The translations under genes were made by a program, and so were the position numbers. The notes under the pieces are model-generated. The model saw nothing but the letters and a program-made list of their open reading frames with translations. It did not search any database and was not told the DNA's origin. Positions 60,651 to 64,000 of a stretch of 64,000 nucleotides of DNA are shown here, piece after piece (the first letter of the stretch is position 1; every line of letters begins with the position of its first letter). This stretch comes from Gigaspora margarita (taxonomy: Eukaryota; Glomeromycota; Glomeromycetes; Diversisporales; Gigasporaceae). The stretch lies in assembly GCA_009809945.1 (NCBI GenBank), contig WTPW01000490.1:160375-224374 (forward strand), in the 5' to 3' direction.

Positions 60651-60768
60651 AGCTAAATTTAATTTTGCCTTTTATGAATATAGTTTATTTACAGTATATA
60701 TTTTTATATAAACCCATGCAAAAAAGCTTTCAAAAAAGTACAGGTTGTTATATAAAACTTGCACGATA

Positions 60769-61085
60769 AATGTTCCTTATTATACTTTTATTCACAAGAT
60801 TTTGTTAACATATAATAAATAAATAGAATCAACAAGCATTGATTCTTTCATTTTTGATATATTATCAAAATTGAATGTTAACGTCTACAATAAAAAAAAA
60901 TTAATATGATAAAAACTTCGAAAAATATATCATGTGTGAAGGCTTATGCTTAATTAAAGATATCTAGCCCACTTATTAGTAAAATTATTCAAGGAAACAA
61001 ATATATAATGATAAAAAAATGATTGTAAAAATTGTATAGCTACCAGATCCGTATAGTATAGTATGGTGTGGATTTTATCAAATTG
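60769..61085 (-). repeat. Dispersed repeat, copy 2 (inverted relative to 40421-40732)
   Basis: On the minus strand the same motif order is seen: GATCTGGTAGCTATACAA, TTTGTTTCCTTGAATAAT, TTATTGTAGACGTTAACATT, GTATAATAAGGAACATT. Confidence 0.8.
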
Positions 61086-61105
61086 TACCATACTGTTCTG
61101 CTAAT

Positions 61106-61933
61106 ATATATATTTAAACAGGCCTAAATGCCCATCTAATTGTTACATTCAAATTAACAAAATCCTGTCACAATTCATATTAACAACATTAGCTCCACTC
61201 CTATTTATAATAAAATCTATTTGTAGGCACAAATCAACAAACTACAAACCATAAAAAGAATAAAACTAATTACAAAAAAAATAAAATAAAATAAAAAATC
61301 AGGGGTGACAAAAATAATTAATCTAACAATTTGAAGAAGCAACTATTTATTTGGGTCTAACCTTTTATTGAAGTTAATAAAATAACAAATAAATTTCACA
61401 GCAAAATTTTTTGATAACCTGCTTTATAAAAAAGCACCAAAGTTTGATTTGCTAAAAATAAGTCACTTAATAGCACTAGTAATGCTCTATTAAATACAAA
61501 ATTTTTGCCAAAATGTGTATTTTTTTAGTATTTTATTATTATAATTTAATCTTATAAATATAATTGCCAATTATTGTGATAATAAAGTGCTAATATTGGC
61601 AATATGATTGCAATAGTTTAGTATATCTAAAAATTACCAATATTTAACTAATATATTAGGTAGTTAATAGTGCTGATAATGAAGTAATTTTGTAATAAAT
61701 TATTAAAATAACTAATTTAGTATCAATAATGTGCTTTTTATTGATTAGACTTGGCTAATTATTGCAAATTTGAAAATTCCAAAATTTTGTAAAGTGTAGT
61801 ATAATTATAATAATCTTCAAGGTAAGTTAACTCGACCTTGATTACCTAATATCCAATTATAAAATAATTATATAACAGAAATTTTGTAGTAACCCATAAA
61901 AATTAAAACTATCCAATAAACAACAATCGCATA
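61106..61933. other. Non-coding stretch
   Basis: A+T-rich, no gene or repeat identified. Confidence 0.4.
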
Positions 61934-62280
61934 CTATATGGGGTGTTCTCTATTAAAAGGGCCCATTTTTACATTCATCTCATTTTGAGATAATTGAGTT
62001 TAACTATTTGTTTTGATTTTCAGACTAATTCAGGATTAATCAAATTTTACAATTCTAATTGGTTAAATGTAGCAGGTGACTATCAGGTAATCTTGTGATG
62101 TGCTCAGCCTTAGACAACTTCGTGTAATATTTTTTAGTTATCTCTATTTTTCATTATGCAAATCGACTTTTATTTATAATTGAAAAATGTCCACCATGTC
62201 AAAATTTACATGAATTTATAAAAACACAGTTTTTGAAAATTGTGAAAATGGGCCCTTTTAATAGGGGATACCACATATAG
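61934..62280. mobile_element. MITE-like inverted-repeat element
   Basis: Ends CTATATGGGGTGTTCTCTAT and the complement of ATAGGGGATACCACATATAG, both continuing into TAAAAGGGCCCAT. 347 bp. The minus-strand open frame 62258-62464 starts outside and ends inside it and is not supported as a gene. Confidence 0.75.
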
Positions 62281-64000
62281 CAGAAATTAAACAGCGAGCA
62301 GGTTCTGTAATAGAATTTTTACAGCTATTCATGAGAGCATCAAGATAAACAATACCAACTAACATAACTTTAACTATGTATGTATTCTCACAATAGCAAG
62401 TAAATTTTGTGAATTTCTCACAACAAATTACAATAGAAATCAACAGTAATACCAATCCAAACAATTATCAATCAAACAAATACACATAATAATTTGAGAT
62501 AAACTTCAATGCTACATAAACATTCACCTTAATTAATTTGCCCAAATTTGTTCTTCTTACTATAATTTAAATAAATAGATAACATACTATCTGTTGCCAA
62601 TATAATGCATCACAATCACATGATTATGAAAGAAAACAAAGAAAACAAAAAAAATAAATTAAAAACAGAATAGACCCAAATAAGACAAAGACTTTGAAAT
62701 TTGCAGCCAAAAAATAAATAAATAAATAAATCCATATTACCCCAATTACCAACCATCTTATTCTGTTTGTATAAATGTATGATAAAACTGAAACGTGAAT
62801 ACTTTACTTAAATCATTAAACCTATTAGACATAATATAATGAAGATAATAGCTGCGCTACAACCAAATACAAATTTCGATTTGATGGTAGTGGCGATACT
62901 AAAAAGACAGGGTAGATTGAAGAAGAGTTAACCCAGTGATTAGCACAGCATCACATGACAAGCATTCGGCCTAAGTTAGGGTAAGTTAGGGTATTTTTAA
63001 TTAAGAGTAGAATCGCCACCCAAAAACTATTTCGAAGTAAAAGTTTGTTTCATTTGGTTAGGGTTAGGGTATTGCTACTAGATAAGGGTTAGAAAGTACT
63101 ATATATCAAAATTTTGCAAAGGAAATTTTTTACTAATGCGCAGAAGGCCCTTTCATAGACTAAATTTTGAGCTATAAGCGATTTTTGACAAAACGAATAT
63201 TGTTTTTGAATTTTTCTGATCATGCTACATTACACCTGATCTTGAAATTTGATTGGCTATTAAAATTTTTTATGATGGCCCATTTTATTTTTAGGCCAGT
63301 TTGTAATTTGGCTAATGTATCGAATTGTGTGTACAGGGTACTACCTAAAGTTACCCAGAAATCATCTTCCAAAATCAGACAAATTAAACTATGAAGAAAA
63401 CCGAACACCAGAAATCAATAATTGAACCTTATTACCAAATCTAGCTAGTACAGAAATTAGCATAACATACTAACAATAACATGTAAACATGAAAACTATT
63501 TTATTATTTTAATAACATGATCGAAATAAATAGAAAAATTTAGAAAGAACATGATATATTTAATAATTCAAAAACAATGTATTTAAACCTGACCTTTTTT
63601 TACATGATGTAGTTATTCTTGTAACATTTCATTTTTGACAATTTATTTTCAAAATTTATTTTACAAAAATCGTTAATCATATTACTGTATTAAAAAAAAA
63701 CTTTTATACTACAAAACTATTACCAATATTAGAACCTTGAATATTAGCACCAACGTACACATATATCTTAATGATATTAAATTATATAGCATATATTCTT
63801 ATTTATTATTACACATTATTATTATTCAACTGTATTATCTATCATATATTAAATATTATAAATAAAGTAAATTATATTTATTATATATAAACTATTTCTT
63901 ATCGATAAACTGTTAATAAGTGTATTTAACTATATAACTTCTGGACTAAAGTTTCAATGAAGAAACAAGTGTGAACTAGCACACACTCTTGTGAACTAAC
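62281..64000. other. Right-hand stretch, CpG commoner at about 62.8-63.5 kb
   Basis: No gene supported. Short frames at 63167-63394 (plus) and 63220-63408 (minus) overlap each other. Two to three TTAGGG-like units occur near 62983 and 63057. Confidence 0.4.

Noticed and set aside
62258..62464. Minus-strand frame with hydrophobic N-terminus
   Set aside because: It overlaps an inverted-repeat element end and shows no other coding evidence.
63050..63075. Interstitial telomere sequence (TTAGGG units)
   Set aside because: Only two or three units; similar short runs sit inside MITE families, so no telomere or fusion is implied.
1..64000. CRISPR array or bacterial operons
   Set aside because: No spaced direct repeats of CRISPR type; introns, SINE and MITEs indicate a eukaryote.

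Overview
The window looks like nuclear DNA of an arbuscular mycorrhizal fungus (Glomeromycotina, Rhizophagus-like). The reasons are very high A+T, short spliceosomal introns, and Sel1-repeat and tyrosine-kinase-like protein kinases of the kind that form very large families in those fungi. This is inference from gene content, since no rRNA or marker gene is present. Positions and family assignments were read by eye; no alignment or database search was run.

Left part (about 0.1-27.7 kb): a head-to-tail array of a repeated segment. Each unit holds a conserved upstream block, a gene with N-terminal Sel1 repeats and a C-terminal protein kinase domain, and a decayed TPR/Sel1 pseudogene. Sel1 starts lie at 616, 7309, 16847 and 27569. 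Units 2 and 3 appear intact. Unit 1 has two frameshifts in its Sel1 exon but an intact kinase exon. Unit 4 is cut off after about 120 bases. All three complete copies share a predicted 20-nt mini-exon that splices the Sel1 exon in frame to the kinase exon. Many short inverted-repeat elements and a tRNA-derived SINE are present in only one unit, so they probably arrived after the duplications.

Right part (about 29.3-62.8 kb): no convincing intact gene. This is a transposon graveyard with very few CpG sites. It holds a decayed multi-block gene, a hAT transposase remnant, Ty3/Gypsy-like integrase remains with a 920-bp LTR-like sequence, an 11-kb shattered DNA-transposon-type gene, and many MITE-like inverted-repeat elements. 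Several of these are nested and several carry 8-bp (hAT-like) or TA (mariner-like) target duplications. Comparison with less decayed relatives on the left suggests mostly C-to-T and G-to-A decay. CpG becomes commoner again near 62.8-63.5 kb.

The only active-looking genes are the Sel1-kinase copies, which plausibly encode cytosolic signalling kinases with a protein-binding solenoid. The rest is best read as mobile-element biology and gene decay.
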